Assembly (NCBI GenBank): GCA_017512485.1
Contig: JAFWGE010000035.1
Span: 1-50,204, forward strand
Direction: 5' to 3'
Length of the DNA stretch: 50,204 nucleotides
Origin: Oscillospiraceae bacterium
Lineage (GTDB): Bacteria > Bacillota > Clostridia > Oscillospirales > Oscillospiraceae
The notes beneath the pieces were generated by a model. The model was given only the letters and a program-made list of their open reading frames with translations. It searched no databases and was not told the DNA's origin. This document shows, in pieces, positions 1-9,168 of this stretch. The position numbers and the translations under genes were made by a program. Position 1 is the first letter of the stretch, and each line of letters starts with the position of its first letter.

Positions 1-2
1 CC

Positions 3-119
3 TTTGACGACTTCCGCAAGCAGCTCGCCGTATGGCAGTACAAATACAACGACTTCCCTATGCGTCCCCTCAACTGGCGCTCTCCTAAACAGGTCCTTTC
101 CGCTTTCCCTGATGTGTAA
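3..119 (+). pseudogene. C-terminal end of a DDE (integrase-core) transposase, cut by the window edge
   Basis: Reading from base 3 gives 38 residues ending in a TAA stop at 117-119. They contain a YNDFPMRPLNWRSP stretch. This fits the last helix of rve/integrase-core transposases (IS3/IS481 type), which usually end in a YN..RPH..L...TP motif. The rest of the gene lies outside the window, so it cannot be told whether the element is intact. No terminal inverted repeat was recognised between 120 and 185. Confidence 0.6.
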
Positions 120-185
120 CACATCATTGACAAACCTACATGGCGTATAAACAATTGTTTTCACTTTCAGCGCATTGGCCTCGAC

Positions 186-911
186 CTATCGGAACAGCCT
201 TGCCTCAAAACGCATTCTCCCCTTACGGGTCTCGGAAACAAAGCCGTCGAAAATGAATCTGCCCATTCCCCTTACAGATACTACAGCCCCGTCTTCCACT
301 TTATCACTGTCTGAGTCCAGAAGCCGCCCGTTAATAAAGACCTTCTGCTGCCGGATAAGCTCCTGCCCACGGTTTCTGGACAGGTTGAAAACAGAGGACA
401 CCAACGCATCGGCACGATTTGAAGCCGCGATGTATTGCCGCGTCTCCAATGAAGCGGTTGACAGATCGTGCGCCCGCTCCTTTCTGCATTTTACGTCGGT
501 TCTCCTGACCTTTACAAGCTGTTCCGCCACGTAATCCGATACAGATTCCATACAAAAAAGCCACGCGCAGTTGTCCCTCACGATGATATCCCCAAGTACC
601 TCCCTCTTTATACCCAGTCCCATGAGTGACCCCAGGAAATCCCTGTGGGACAGATCGTCCGCGAACTTCTGCATCACCGGTTCAATAAAAACGCTGGTGA
701 CAGGTGCGTGATCTCCGCCAAAGACCGCCGATTTTCGCTCCGCGAGATCATATCCCCCATCAAGAACGTAATCGCACACGAGCTTTGCCCGTTGAAGCAG
801 GCTCTGTTCATAAAGGTTCAGGAAATCCGTTGCGAAAGGCCGACCCCTGGCGTAAGCCCTTTCAGACAGTTCTTCGAACCTGCGTACCAGCAAAATATCA
901 TCTTTATTCAC
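186..911 (-). CDS. ylmH: YlmH-type S4-domain RNA-binding protein
   Basis: A 241-residue protein matching the YlmH family in length and layout. An N-terminal alpha/beta region is followed by an S4 RNA-binding domain from about residue 175 (FNLSRNRGQELIRQQKVFING). YlmH proteins bind ribosomal or tRNA-containing complexes; in Bacillus YlmH can take part in ribosome-associated quality control beside RqcP. The gene is monocistronic here, with its own promoter at 945-973, and ends in TAG. In other Firmicutes ylmH lies near the division genes (ylmD-divIVA); that context is absent. The family call is firm; the exact role is taken from homologues. Confidence 0.85.
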   Translation of the reverse strand: MNKDDILLVRRFEELSERAYARGRPFATDFLNLYEQSLLQRAKLVCDYVLDGGYDLAERKSAVFGGDHAPVTSVFIEPVMQKFADDLSHRDFLGSLMGLGIKREVLGDIIVRDNCAWLFCMESVSDYVAEQLVKVRRTDVKCRKERAHDLSTASLETRQYIAASNRADALVSSVFNLSRNRGQELIRQQKVFINGRLLDSDSDKVEDGAVVSVRGMGRFIFDGFVSETRKGRMRFEARLFR

Positions 912-944
912 TGTTTTCTCTCCCGATCCGAAAGCCTTTGATGA

Positions 945-973
945 ATTATATCCCCCGCGAGAAAAATTGACAA
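945..973 (-). promoter_or_regulatory. Sigma-A-type promoter of ylmH
   Basis: On the minus strand, TTGTCA (968-973) and TATAAT (945-950) are separated by exactly 17 bases. The -10 lies about 34 bases upstream of the ylmH start. Confidence 0.7.
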
Positions 974-1078
974 CTTTTTTCCGTCCGTGCAGTCATACAC
1001 CTGCGGGCTCCCCCTGTTTCTGTCACAGTTCCGGAGAATCAGACGACACTGCCCTGACCATCACCGCACCCTGAACGC

Positions 1079-1121
1079 AAAAGCACAGCGGCTGTCCGGT
1101 ATCGGACGACCGCCGTGCTTT
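1079..1121 (-). terminator. Intrinsic terminator of the cobalamin operon
   Basis: Minus-strand hairpin beginning AAAGCACGGCGG and closing CCGCTGTGCTTTT, with an inner GTCCG/CGGAC stem and a short loop. It lies about 75 bases after the last cbi stop codon and ends in a short T run. Confidence 0.7.
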
Positions 1122-1196
1122 GATGTACTTGCTTTATTAACTCCACTCCGCATAATTCCGCTTATGCTGGAAGTCCGGGATTCCCTGATTATTTGC

Positions 1197-3176
1197 TCAG
1201 CGGTCCTCCGAATGAGGATCGTTCTGCATCGTAAAAATATAAACCGGGTTCTGGGCTGTCATAAGGTCATATCTTCCCAACCGCCTGTTCCTGCTGACGT
1301 TCATCTCAACAGCCTCGTATTTATCGAACGTCCTTGCTATCTCCGAAAGCTCCGCAGCTGTCTGAAGCGTTACGGCGTTTGCCACTATACGTACAGACGG
1401 GTTCTTGTTGAGCAGACATTCCACTATGCTGTGTATGCTCCCGGAACTCCCGCCTATAAAAGCGTGTGTCGGGGGCGGAAAATCAGCAAGAGCCTGGGGA
1501 GCTTCCCCACCCTTGACCGTCAGGTTTTCCACCGCGAACCTGCGCGCGTTCTTTTTTGTAAGTTCAATGGCGCTCTCATTCTTTTCCACGGCATACACGT
1601 GGCCATACGGTGCCGCCAGCGCGCACTCCACGCTTACGGACCCGCTCCCGGAGCCGATATCGTACACCACCGCTTCTTTTGTCAGCATGAGCTTTGACAA
1701 GGAGACGCTTCTCACCTCTGACTTGGTCATAGGTACCTCCGTACGCTCAAACACCTCGTCCGGAAGGCCGTGAGTAACTACCGCCTCTGCGCTCCTGTCA
1801 TTCTCCACCAGAAGCACGCTGAGGGTATCAAAGCTCTGTTCCGACAGTTCCTCCACGGTGCCGCAGCAGATTTTCTCTTCCGGATATCCGAGCCTTTGGC
1901 CCACGTACGCCGTAAGATTCCCAAAGCCGGCGTCTTTCAGTGTTTTCAGGGCGTTTACCGCGCCGTCGGCGCCCCCCAGCAGAGAAAACACCGCGTTGTT
2001 TGTACGGACCTCATGAACGAGGCTGCAACTACGCCCATGCAGGCTGACTGCCCTTACGTCTTCCCAAGGCCTCTTCAGCCTGGCACACAGATAAGACAGG
2101 CTGCCTATACCGGGAAGCACCGTCACGTCCGCCTCCGGCAGTCTCTCGATAAGGCCTTTCGCCCCGCTGTAAAACCCTGTATCTCCCGAAAGAAGCACGG
2201 TAAAATTCCGGCAGTCGGTGTTCTCTTTGATTATAGACACGATATCGTCCGCCAGTACGGCCTGAAACACACGCTTGCCTGCGCAGTTTACGTTCTCCAG
2301 CATTCTGGAGGCGCCGATAAGGCAGTCCGCGTCCCTTACGGCGTCCTCAAGGCCAAGGGTACGGGTAGCCCTTCCGCCCATCCCGATACCGGCCAGCACC
2401 ACGTGTCTTGTCGGCTCAGCCAGAGAAAACCTTTTCTCCAGCATTTCGCACATCTCATCGAGCTGCAGCCCTTTCTCTTCCAGCGGCCGTCCGATGATCA
2501 AAGCCCTGGCGCCGGCCTTTTTCGCCGCGCTTATCTTGTCGGAGTATCCGCCCGCTGCCCCGGTATCTTTTGTGACCATATAAGCCGCATCAGCCGCGTG
2601 GAGCATAGCAAGGTTCATTTCCTCTGTAAAAGGCCCCTGAACGGCAAAGATGTGGTCCGGTTGCACCGAACATTCCTCGCATGCCTTTAGAGAAGACGCA
2701 AGGGGCAGCACTCTGGCATAGATCCTCTGTCTCAGTTCCGGGTCTGCGCAAAACATGTGCAGAGTCTTGCTGCCCGTTGTCAGCAGGACGTTGCCCTGCA
2801 CTGCTTTCAAGAAGCGAACACATGACTCGGTATCGGGAAAATACGTGCCGTCGTCCCCGTTTCCGGAACTGTCACGCACCAGGCGCAGATACTCCGTTCC
2901 CGTTTTGGAACATGCGGCGGCAATATTAGCCGTAACGTCTGAAGCGTACGGGTGTGTAGCGTCCACTGCCGCGGAAAACTTTTCGCTTTTGAACAGTTCC
3001 TCCATCTCACGGGACGTCATCCGTCCGGCACGGACATTCACTCCACTGTGTTCCCCGAGTACGGCTTCCCCGTATTCAGTCGCAACACATACGGTGATGG
3101 CCAGCCTGCGTCCCGAGAGCCGCTCTACAAGTTTTCTTCCGTCTGCCGTTCCCGCAAAAACACAGATACTATACAT
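1197..3176 (-). CDS. cbiJET: Fused cobalamin enzyme: precorrin-6A reductase (CbiJ) + C5-methyltransferase (CbiE) + C15-methyltransferase/decarboxylase (CbiT)
   Basis: A 659-residue three-domain fusion. Residues 1-250 are CbiJ/CobK-like (FAGTADGR start, VDATHPYA at 71-78, VTKDTG at 201-206), the NAD(P)H-dependent reductase of (cobalt-)precorrin-6A. Residues 258-460 are a tetrapyrrole methylase of CbiE type (LAGIGMGG, LSGDTGFYSG). Residues 470-659 are CbiT, with a SAM-binding DIGSGSGSVSVE loop at 506-517 and a PMTKSEVR entry motif. Together they turn precorrin-6A into precorrin-8. The ATG overlaps the end of cbiH by 8 bases. Fused CbiE-CbiT (CobL) is common; adding CbiJ in front is less usual. 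Last gene of the operon. Confidence 0.93.
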   Translation of the reverse strand: MYSICVFAGTADGRKLVERLSGRRLAITVCVATEYGEAVLGEHSGVNVRAGRMTSREMEELFKSEKFSAAVDATHPYASDVTANIAAACSKTGTEYLRLVRDSSGNGDDGTYFPDTESCVRFLKAVQGNVLLTTGSKTLHMFCADPELRQRIYARVLPLASSLKACEECSVQPDHIFAVQGPFTEEMNLAMLHAADAAYMVTKDTGAAGGYSDKISAAKKAGARALIIGRPLEEKGLQLDEMCEMLEKRFSLAEPTRHVVLAGIGMGGRATRTLGLEDAVRDADCLIGASRMLENVNCAGKRVFQAVLADDIVSIIKENTDCRNFTVLLSGDTGFYSGAKGLIERLPEADVTVLPGIGSLSYLCARLKRPWEDVRAVSLHGRSCSLVHEVRTNNAVFSLLGGADGAVNALKTLKDAGFGNLTAYVGQRLGYPEEKICCGTVEELSEQSFDTLSVLLVENDRSAEAVVTHGLPDEVFERTEVPMTKSEVRSVSLSKLMLTKEAVVYDIGSGSGSVSVECALAAPYGHVYAVEKNESAIELTKKNARRFAVENLTVKGGEAPQALADFPPPTHAFIGGSSGSIHSIVECLLNKNPSVRIVANAVTLQTAAELSEIARTFDKYEAVEMNVSRNRRLGRYDLMTAQNPVYIFTMQNDPHSEDR

Positions 3177-3897
3177 CCTTGTAGCCCCTGGGGGTGACCA
3201 TTCTGCCGGATATCTCCCTGGTCTGACTGTTCCCTATGAATACTGTAGAAAACATATCTGCCTTATAATCCTTCAGCTGTCCGAGGGTCATAACTTCCAT
3301 GGACTCACCCTCTCTGCCTATATTGCGAACCACACCGCACACAGTCTGTTCCGGTTTCTCCGTCAGGATTATCTCGCATGCACGGCGCAGATAGTCTGCC
3401 CTGCGATGGCTTGACGGGTTATAGAGGGCTATACCGAAATCCGCGCGGGCGGCGAGCAGAAGTCGTTTCTCTATTTTTTCCCAGGGCGTCAACAGGTCTG
3501 AGAGGCTTATGACGGCAAAATCGTGGGTCAGCGGGGCGCCCAGCACAGCCCCTCCGCTGAGAGCCGCGGTGACCCCGGAGATAACTTCCACGGTGACGTC
3601 TTTACCCTCAGCCAGTTCAAGCACCAGGCCGGCCATGCCATATACGCCGGCGTCTCCGCTGGAAATAACCGCCACTGACTTGCCCTCCAGAGCGGCGTCA
3701 ATGGCCATCCTGCAGCGGTCGGCCTCCCTGCGCATGGGAGTTACGAGATACTCTTTTTCCGGGAACAATTCCTTCACCAGGTCTACATATACGCCGTACC
3801 CGGCTATTACTTCGGCCTTCTCAAGAGTGTGCAGGGCCTTCAGCGTCATCTGCTCCTTCTCCCCTGGACCGATACCTACCACATACAGTTTATTCAA
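3169..3897 (-). CDS. cbiH: Precorrin-3B / cobalt-factor III C17-methyltransferase
   Basis: A 242-residue tetrapyrrole methylase of the CbiH/CobJ group. VGIGPGEKEQMT near the start, PMRREADRC, SSGDAGVYGMAG and ALYNPSSHRR are family signatures; the C-terminus GRMVTPRGY is typical of complete CbiH. It methylates C17 and drives ring contraction with loss of C20 in the anaerobic pathway. The start is TTG at 3895-3897, chosen because AGGAGG lies 7 bases upstream. The start overlaps the cbiG stop by 8 bases. It ends in TAG, evidently a true stop. Confidence 0.94.
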   Translation of the reverse strand: MNKLYVVGIGPGEKEQMTLKALHTLEKAEVIAGYGVYVDLVKELFPEKEYLVTPMRREADRCRMAIDAALEGKSVAVISSGDAGVYGMAGLVLELAEGKDVTVEVISGVTAALSGGAVLGAPLTHDFAVISLSDLLTPWEKIEKRLLLAARADFGIALYNPSSHRRADYLRRACEIILTEKPEQTVCGVVRNIGREGESMEVMTLGQLKDYKADMFSTVFIGNSQTREISGRMVTPRGYKDV

Positions 3898-4891
3898 AAG
3901 AAAACCTCCTATTCTCTATTGCCGCTGCTACGGTAACTCCGTCGGCGCCCGTCTTCTTCACCGCTAGATGCGCGCCGTCTCCGGCGGTACACACCGCCGC
4001 TCTTTCACACACGTTGTCAACTCCGACCGTTTTCGCCACAAACTCGGAGGAACTGAAATCTCCTGTGATTCGCGACAGTCTTTCTGCCGAATAAAAGAAA
4101 ACGTCAAGCCCTTCGCTGCTGCAGTAATCAAGAAGTCCTTTTTCATCACTCTTTACATCAACAGAGGATACCGACGTGACCGCTTCCCTCCGGATGCCGT
4201 TATCCGCAAGCACCCTGTCCACAGCGGCACGGATCGCTTCGGCGGATGTTCCTCTGCGGCAGCCTATACCCAGATGGACTACAGGCGGTATAAGCAACAG
4301 GGTGTGTTTAAACGGCTTTATATCCCGATAAGTGACTGCCGCGCCCACATCCCCGTTGTCAGCGATGAATACTCCCTCCGGCAGGGTGCCGGAGATCTCC
4401 ACCTCCGAATACAGGGGCAGGTCTTTTTTGAGTATCTGGGCGGAGAAAAGCTTGGCCAGCTCCATTGACGAAATGTGCAGCCCCTGCTTTGCCGCCCAAC
4501 TGTCCACCGAGAAACGACCGTTCACATCCGTGGCCGTAGTGATTACCGGCTGTGCGCCTATTGCCTTCGCCACGGTCCGTGTAAGGTCGTTAGCTCCCCC
4601 GATATGTCCGGAAAGCAGAGAAACGGCATAGTTCCCCCTCTCGTCCACCACGACCACGGCGGGATCCTTTACCTTGGACGCTACCAGAGGAGCTATGGCC
4701 CTTACCGCTATGCCGCAGGCTCCCACGAATATCATGGCGTCCGTTTGTGAAAACATCTCCGCGGCGGAACTTTTAAGGTCTCCCCTGGGGGCCATCAGCG
4801 AAACGTCGTAGTCCTTCTTCAGCGCTTTCGAAATATCCAGCGCAAGGGCTGCCCCACGCTCGCTGAAAGAGAAGACTGCCGCCTTTTTCAC
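3890..4891 (-). CDS. cbiG: Cobalt-precorrin-5A hydrolase
   Basis: A 333-residue CbiG. The N-terminal domain carries FVGACGIAVRAIAP and LSGHIGGANDLTR; the C-terminal domain carries LGIGCRRGTSAEAI. CbiG opens the delta-lactone of cobalt-precorrin-5A and releases acetaldehyde, a step found only in the oxygen-independent route. The start is GTG, overlapping the cbiF stop as GTGA. A GGAGG lies just upstream, inside cbiF. Translation is probably coupled to both neighbours. Confidence 0.95.
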   Translation of the reverse strand: MKKAAVFSFSERGAALALDISKALKKDYDVSLMAPRGDLKSSAAEMFSQTDAMIFVGACGIAVRAIAPLVASKVKDPAVVVVDERGNYAVSLLSGHIGGANDLTRTVAKAIGAQPVITTATDVNGRFSVDSWAAKQGLHISSMELAKLFSAQILKKDLPLYSEVEISGTLPEGVFIADNGDVGAAVTYRDIKPFKHTLLLIPPVVHLGIGCRRGTSAEAIRAAVDRVLADNGIRREAVTSVSSVDVKSDEKGLLDYCSSEGLDVFFYSAERLSRITGDFSSSEFVAKTVGVDNVCERAAVCTAGDGAHLAVKKTGADGVTVAAAIENRRFSFE

Positions 4892-5643
4892 TTTTCCGCC
4901 TCCCTGAACTCGGTGGTAAAACCGGGATCATAGAGTTTTGACCGGTCATATTTGTCGCCTAGGAACCTGCCCACAACTATCAGGGCAGTCTTAGTCACGT
5001 TGTTTTCACGTGCGGTCCTGGCAAGCTCGCTGATCGAGCAGCGGAAGATCTTTTCCTCCGGCCAACTCGCTTTATACACGATGGCCGCCGGCGTGTCCGG
5101 CGAGTACCCGCCCTCTATAAGCTCTTTTTCCAGGTCTTCAAGAAGCCCGGTACTCAGGAACAGCACCATCGTGGCGCCGTGAGAGGCAAGGTAACGCGTT
5201 TTTTCTTTTTCGGGCAGAGGCGTCCTTCCCTCCATACGCGTGATGATCACGGTCTGGGATACGTCTGGAAGGGTATACTCCGTTCTGAGGCTGGCAGCCG
5301 CTCCGCAGAAAGCGCTTACTCCCGGGCACACATCGTACTCTATACCCAGTTTATCCAGTTCATCGAACTGCTCCCTGACGGCCCCGTAGATGCTGGAGTC
5401 TCCCGTGTGCAGCCGCACCGTCGTCTTGCCGCTGTTTTCGGCTTTTTTGATGACTTCTATGACCTGCTCAAGAGTCATGAGCGCGCTGTTGTGTATCTCA
5501 CAGCCCTCTTTCGCATATTCAAGAAGCGCGGGGTTCACAAGGGAACCGGCGTATATTATTACGTCCGCCTCTCCCAGCAGCTTCGCTCCCCTTATAGTGA
5601 TGAGGTCTTTGGCCCCGCATCCGGCTCCGACAAAATGTACCAT
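4888..5643 (-). CDS. cbiF: Cobalt-precorrin-4 C11-methyltransferase
   Basis: A 251-residue SAM-dependent tetrapyrrole methylase. VGAGCGAKDLITIRG at the N-terminus, YAGSLVNP, LHTGDSSIYGA and CPGVSAFCGAAA are the signatures of CbiF/CobM, which methylates C11 of (cobalt-)precorrin-4. The ATG overlaps the cbiC TAA by one base (TAATG), with GGGAGGGG upstream. Length is normal for the family. Confidence 0.95.
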   Translation of the reverse strand: MVHFVGAGCGAKDLITIRGAKLLGEADVIIYAGSLVNPALLEYAKEGCEIHNSALMTLEQVIEVIKKAENSGKTTVRLHTGDSSIYGAVREQFDELDKLGIEYDVCPGVSAFCGAAASLRTEYTLPDVSQTVIITRMEGRTPLPEKEKTRYLASHGATMVLFLSTGLLEDLEKELIEGGYSPDTPAAIVYKASWPEEKIFRCSISELARTARENNVTKTALIVVGRFLGDKYDRSKLYDPGFTTEFREAEK

Positions 5644-6266
5644 TACTGCCCCTCCCTGTCAGTCATTTGATATAATACGGCGTTAACTATGGCTGCGGCC
5701 ACGTTGCTCCCGCCCTTTCTTCCTCTGGCAACTATATAGTTCTTCGCCGTACGCATCAACTCCTCCTTCGCCTCCACAACGTTGACGAAGCCGACGGGAA
5801 CGCCTATTACCATCTCCGGTTCAAGCTTTCCCGTCCTGATCAGCTCGCAGATGGAAAACAGGGCTGTGGGGGCGTTGCCCACGGCAAAAATGAGTTTCTT
5901 CCCCAGGCGTGCGGCTTTCTCCATGGACACCAGTGATCTGGTGACCCCTCTCGATTTGGCTTCCTCCGCCACATCCGGATCGGCAATGAAACATCTTACC
6001 TCGCCGCCGAATGACGCCAGCGCCCTCTTGTTGATCCCCGACAGCGCCATTGTCGTATCGGTTACTATCCAGCTTCCTCCGGCTATGGCGGCTTTCATTT
6101 TTTCAACGGCGTGCTCAGAAAAAGCCATGTTGTCGCAATAGTCAAAATCCGCCGTTGTATGTATAACACGTTTGATGAGCAGTTCATATTCCGGGTCCAG
6201 CTTCCTGTCGCCTAGTTCCTCGGTAATTATGGTAAAACTGCGTTTCTCAATTTCCATGGGTTTCAT
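5643..6266 (-). CDS. cbiC: Precorrin-8X / cobalt-precorrin-8 methylmutase
   Basis: A 207-residue CbiC/CobH that moves the methyl group from C11 to C12 to give (cobalt-)hydrogenobyrinic acid. The catalytic histidine is His36 in the RVIHTTADF motif. ITDTTM-like (VTDTTMALSG) and FAVGNAPTAL follow, with a GVPVGFVNVVEAKEEL segment near the C-terminus. It overlaps the 3' end of cbiA by 20 bases. A shorter start at the Met four codons in is possible. Confidence 0.95.
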   Translation of the reverse strand: MKPMEIEKRSFTIITEELGDRKLDPEYELLIKRVIHTTADFDYCDNMAFSEHAVEKMKAAIAGGSWIVTDTTMALSGINKRALASFGGEVRCFIADPDVAEEAKSRGVTRSLVSMEKAARLGKKLIFAVGNAPTALFSICELIRTGKLEPEMVIGVPVGFVNVVEAKEELMRTAKNYIVARGRKGGSNVAAAIVNAVLYQMTDREGQ

Positions 6267-7602
6267 GTTTTATCTTCCTTTCCCTGCATTTCTCTATAAA
6301 CCGCTCCGCCGCCGAGGGGGAACTTGGCAGATACAGATGCGGGTATCCGGCATACAGTGCGGGGCCGACGTGAGCGCACTTCCACTTCCTGCCCCCCGGT
6401 TTGACCGCACTGAGTGCATTTCCGGGGTCTTCACAGTCCCAGTAGTGGAACTCGTGGGCTTTCACCGTGTCTCCCGGAGCAAATAGCATACTGTCCTCCC
6501 CGGCCTCCAGTGTAACGTATCCAAAACGCGACAGCTTGCCTGTTCCCCTGCAGGAGTCCGGGAAAACGCCTGCCATCTCTGAGCCGTCGATATCGCCGCA
6601 CAGGTACATAAATCCACCGCACTCCGCAATGGTGGGCAGTCCGTCCGACACCGCGCCCCTTACGGACTCCAGCATGGCTTTGTTGGCTGAAAGCTCCCTC
6701 GCGTAAAGTTCGGGGTATCCCCCTCCAAGGATCAGGCCGTCACACTCCGGTAAAACACTGTCTTCCATAGGGCTGAACGGGACAAGCTGGGCCCCCAGCG
6801 CGGTCAGCAGGTCCAGATTTGCCTGATAATAAAAGCAAAACGCTCTGTCCCTGGCTACTGCCACGCGGACGTCTGCCAGTCTTTTCACCTCGGGAACGGA
6901 ATACTCTACAGGCTTCTGGTCCCGCATGAGTTCAATAAGCCCATCCAGATCAACACTCTTTTCTGCCTGTTCAGCCATACGCCGGAGTTTGTCCTTCAGG
7001 TCGGATATCTCCTGCGCGGTCACCAGCCCGAGGTGGCGGCTCTCCAGAGAACACGACTCATCAAAAGGCAGATAGCCATAGACCTTTACCCCGCACTCAT
7101 GTTCTACTGTCTGCTTAAGGAGGGTGTAAGTCATCGGTGTCACTCGGTTCAGTATCACGCCTTTCACAGGATTTGGCTCTCTTAGGGACATGAACCCTTT
7201 TACTATCGCCGCGCAGGAAAGAGCCATTCCCCTGGCATTAACCACCAAGACCGCCGGGGCATCCAGTGTGCGCGCCACGTCGTAACTCGAAGCGGCCTCT
7301 GAACTCATGGACATGCCGTCGTAAAACCCCATGACCCCTTCTATGACGTTGAGTTCCCTGGAATATGCCGCAAATGTGGACCGGGCCTGCTCCCTGTCTG
7401 AGAAGAACAGGTCAATATTCATGCTGCTCAGCCCTATGACTTCCCTGTGAAACATGGGGTCTATGTAATCAGGTCCGCATTTGAATGACGCCGTATCGTA
7501 TCCCCTGTTCCTGAGGGCCTGAAGGATCGCGCACACGGCCGTGGTCTTTCCGCAGCCGCTGTTTGTGCCCGCAATAAGCATGCGCGGAGCTTTAGTTTCC
7601 AT
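6247..7602 (-). CDS. cbiA: Cobyrinate a,c-diamide synthase
   Basis: A 451-residue two-domain amidotransferase. The N-terminal dethiobiotin-synthetase-like ATPase has the P-loop GTNSGCGKTT at about 12-21. The C-terminal class I glutamine amidotransferase domain has the nucleophile in AECGGFMYL. It uses ATP and glutamine to amidate the a and c side chains of (cob(II))yrinate. The start overlaps the cbiP stop by 11 bases. The length matches CbiA/CobB. Confidence 0.95.
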   Translation of the reverse strand: METKAPRMLIAGTNSGCGKTTAVCAILQALRNRGYDTASFKCGPDYIDPMFHREVIGLSSMNIDLFFSDREQARSTFAAYSRELNVIEGVMGFYDGMSMSSEAASSYDVARTLDAPAVLVVNARGMALSCAAIVKGFMSLREPNPVKGVILNRVTPMTYTLLKQTVEHECGVKVYGYLPFDESCSLESRHLGLVTAQEISDLKDKLRRMAEQAEKSVDLDGLIELMRDQKPVEYSVPEVKRLADVRVAVARDRAFCFYYQANLDLLTALGAQLVPFSPMEDSVLPECDGLILGGGYPELYARELSANKAMLESVRGAVSDGLPTIAECGGFMYLCGDIDGSEMAGVFPDSCRGTGKLSRFGYVTLEAGEDSMLFAPGDTVKAHEFHYWDCEDPGNALSAVKPGGRKWKCAHVGPALYAGYPHLYLPSSPSAAERFIEKCRERKIKHETHGN

Positions 7603-9130
7603 CTTTCCACCGCCCGCACGGAACGTCCTCTCCTCTGATTATCCTGTAAACTGAATCCATATCCAGGCTGCTGCGTACCACGTCGGCAAGCCTGTCGTAC
7701 TCCCTGTCGCGGAACTGGTCCATGGTGAGCATCTCCCCTTCAGAGCGTCCGAGGCCCTTCTTCTCCCTGACCCGGTCGGCTACAGCCCTCCAGAACACAC
7801 CGGTGTCGAACATTCCGTGCAGATAGCTCCCCATTATGTTGCCTTCGCGGTTCATGACACCGTCCGGTTCCTGCCTTCCGTTCAGATACAGGAATGGCAC
7901 GCATTCCGGACCGAAATCGTTGGTCCCGGTATGTATCTCGTATCCGTCAAGCTGCAGGCCGTTGTATGCGTTAAGCCATCCGGAGTCACAGTTTATGCTG
8001 CCGCTGGATTGGACAGTTGTCTTCTCCTCATGGAAAGTCACGTCAAAATTCAGCAGCCCAAGCCCTGCCATCTCCGGTATACGGGACTCCGTGTGCTCAG
8101 GATCTTTGAGTCTCTCTCCCAGCATCTGATATCCCCCACATATGCCAATGACCGTTCCGCCATCCCTGGCAAACCGGATTATTTCATCTGCTATACCTTT
8201 CTGCTTCATCCAATTGAGATCTTCTATTGTGTTCTTTGTCCCCGGGAGGATAACTATGTCCGCCCCTTCCAGGCCATCGGAACGTGTGACGTAGCGGACA
8301 GAAACGTCAGAATCGGCGCTGAGTATATTGAAATCCGTAAAATTGGATATGTGCGGCAGTTTTATGACCGCCACGCTGACCGGACCGTTCCCTGTTTGCC
8401 TGTCGAACCTCTCCGTAACGCTGTCCTCATCCTCTATATCCACATCCATCCAGGGTATGACCCCTATGACAGGTATCCCGAGCAGTTCCTCCAGCATATC
8501 AAGTCCGGGTTCCAGTATCTTCACGTCACCCCTGAACTTGTTTATCACTATCCCTTTTATCCGCTTCTGCTCCTCCTCCGGCAGAAGTTTTACAGTACCG
8601 TAAACCGATGCAAATACTCCACCGGGGTTTATATCCCCTATAAGTATTACCGGGGCGTCGGCAGACTTCGCCATGGACATGTTTACTATATCCCCTGAAT
8701 GCAGATTGATTTCTGCGGGACTCCCCGCCCCCTCTAGTACTACTATATCTACGCTGTCCTCTAAGCTGTCATATATTTCCTTTATAGATTTTCTCAGCTG
8801 GGGCTTGTAGTTTTCATATTCCACCGCCGACATGGATCCCACCGGTCTGCCGTTTACTATCACCTGGCTTCTCCTGTCCGAAGTCGGTTTGAGCAGCACA
8901 GGGTTCATACGCACCGAGGGCTCTATCCCCGCAGCCTCGGCCTGGGTAACCTGCGCCCGGCCCATCTCCAGGCCCTCCGATGTGGCGTAGGAGTTCAGCG
9001 CCATATTCTGAGCTTTAAACGGTGCGACCCTGTACCCGTCCTGTCTTAGGATACGCAGTACCGCCGCGCAGAGCAGAGACTTACCGACTGAAGACCCGGT
9101 ACCCTGAAACATCAATGATTTTCCTCGCAT
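7592..9130 (-). CDS. cbiP: Cobyric acid synthase
   Basis: A 512-residue CbiP/CobQ, which adds four amides to adenosylcobyrinate a,c-diamide. The N-terminal ATPase carries FQGTGSSVGKS and MALNSYAT; the glutamine amidotransferase domain carries GICGGYQMLG with its catalytic Cys. The ATG at 9128-9130 is preferred over one 18 bases upstream because GGGAGG lies 7 bases before it. It follows cbiD by 38 bases. Confidence 0.95.
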   Translation of the reverse strand: MRGKSLMFQGTGSSVGKSLLCAAVLRILRQDGYRVAPFKAQNMALNSYATSEGLEMGRAQVTQAEAAGIEPSVRMNPVLLKPTSDRRSQVIVNGRPVGSMSAVEYENYKPQLRKSIKEIYDSLEDSVDIVVLEGAGSPAEINLHSGDIVNMSMAKSADAPVILIGDINPGGVFASVYGTVKLLPEEEQKRIKGIVINKFRGDVKILEPGLDMLEELLGIPVIGVIPWMDVDIEDEDSVTERFDRQTGNGPVSVAVIKLPHISNFTDFNILSADSDVSVRYVTRSDGLEGADIVILPGTKNTIEDLNWMKQKGIADEIIRFARDGGTVIGICGGYQMLGERLKDPEHTESRIPEMAGLGLLNFDVTFHEEKTTVQSSGSINCDSGWLNAYNGLQLDGYEIHTGTNDFGPECVPFLYLNGRQEPDGVMNREGNIMGSYLHGMFDTGVFWRAVADRVREKKGLGRSEGEMLTMDQFRDREYDRLADVVRSSLDMDSVYRIIRGEDVPCGRWKDGN

Positions 9131-9168
9131 TTGTTTACCTCCCGCCATCCGCCGGCGCCGCGCCGGCT

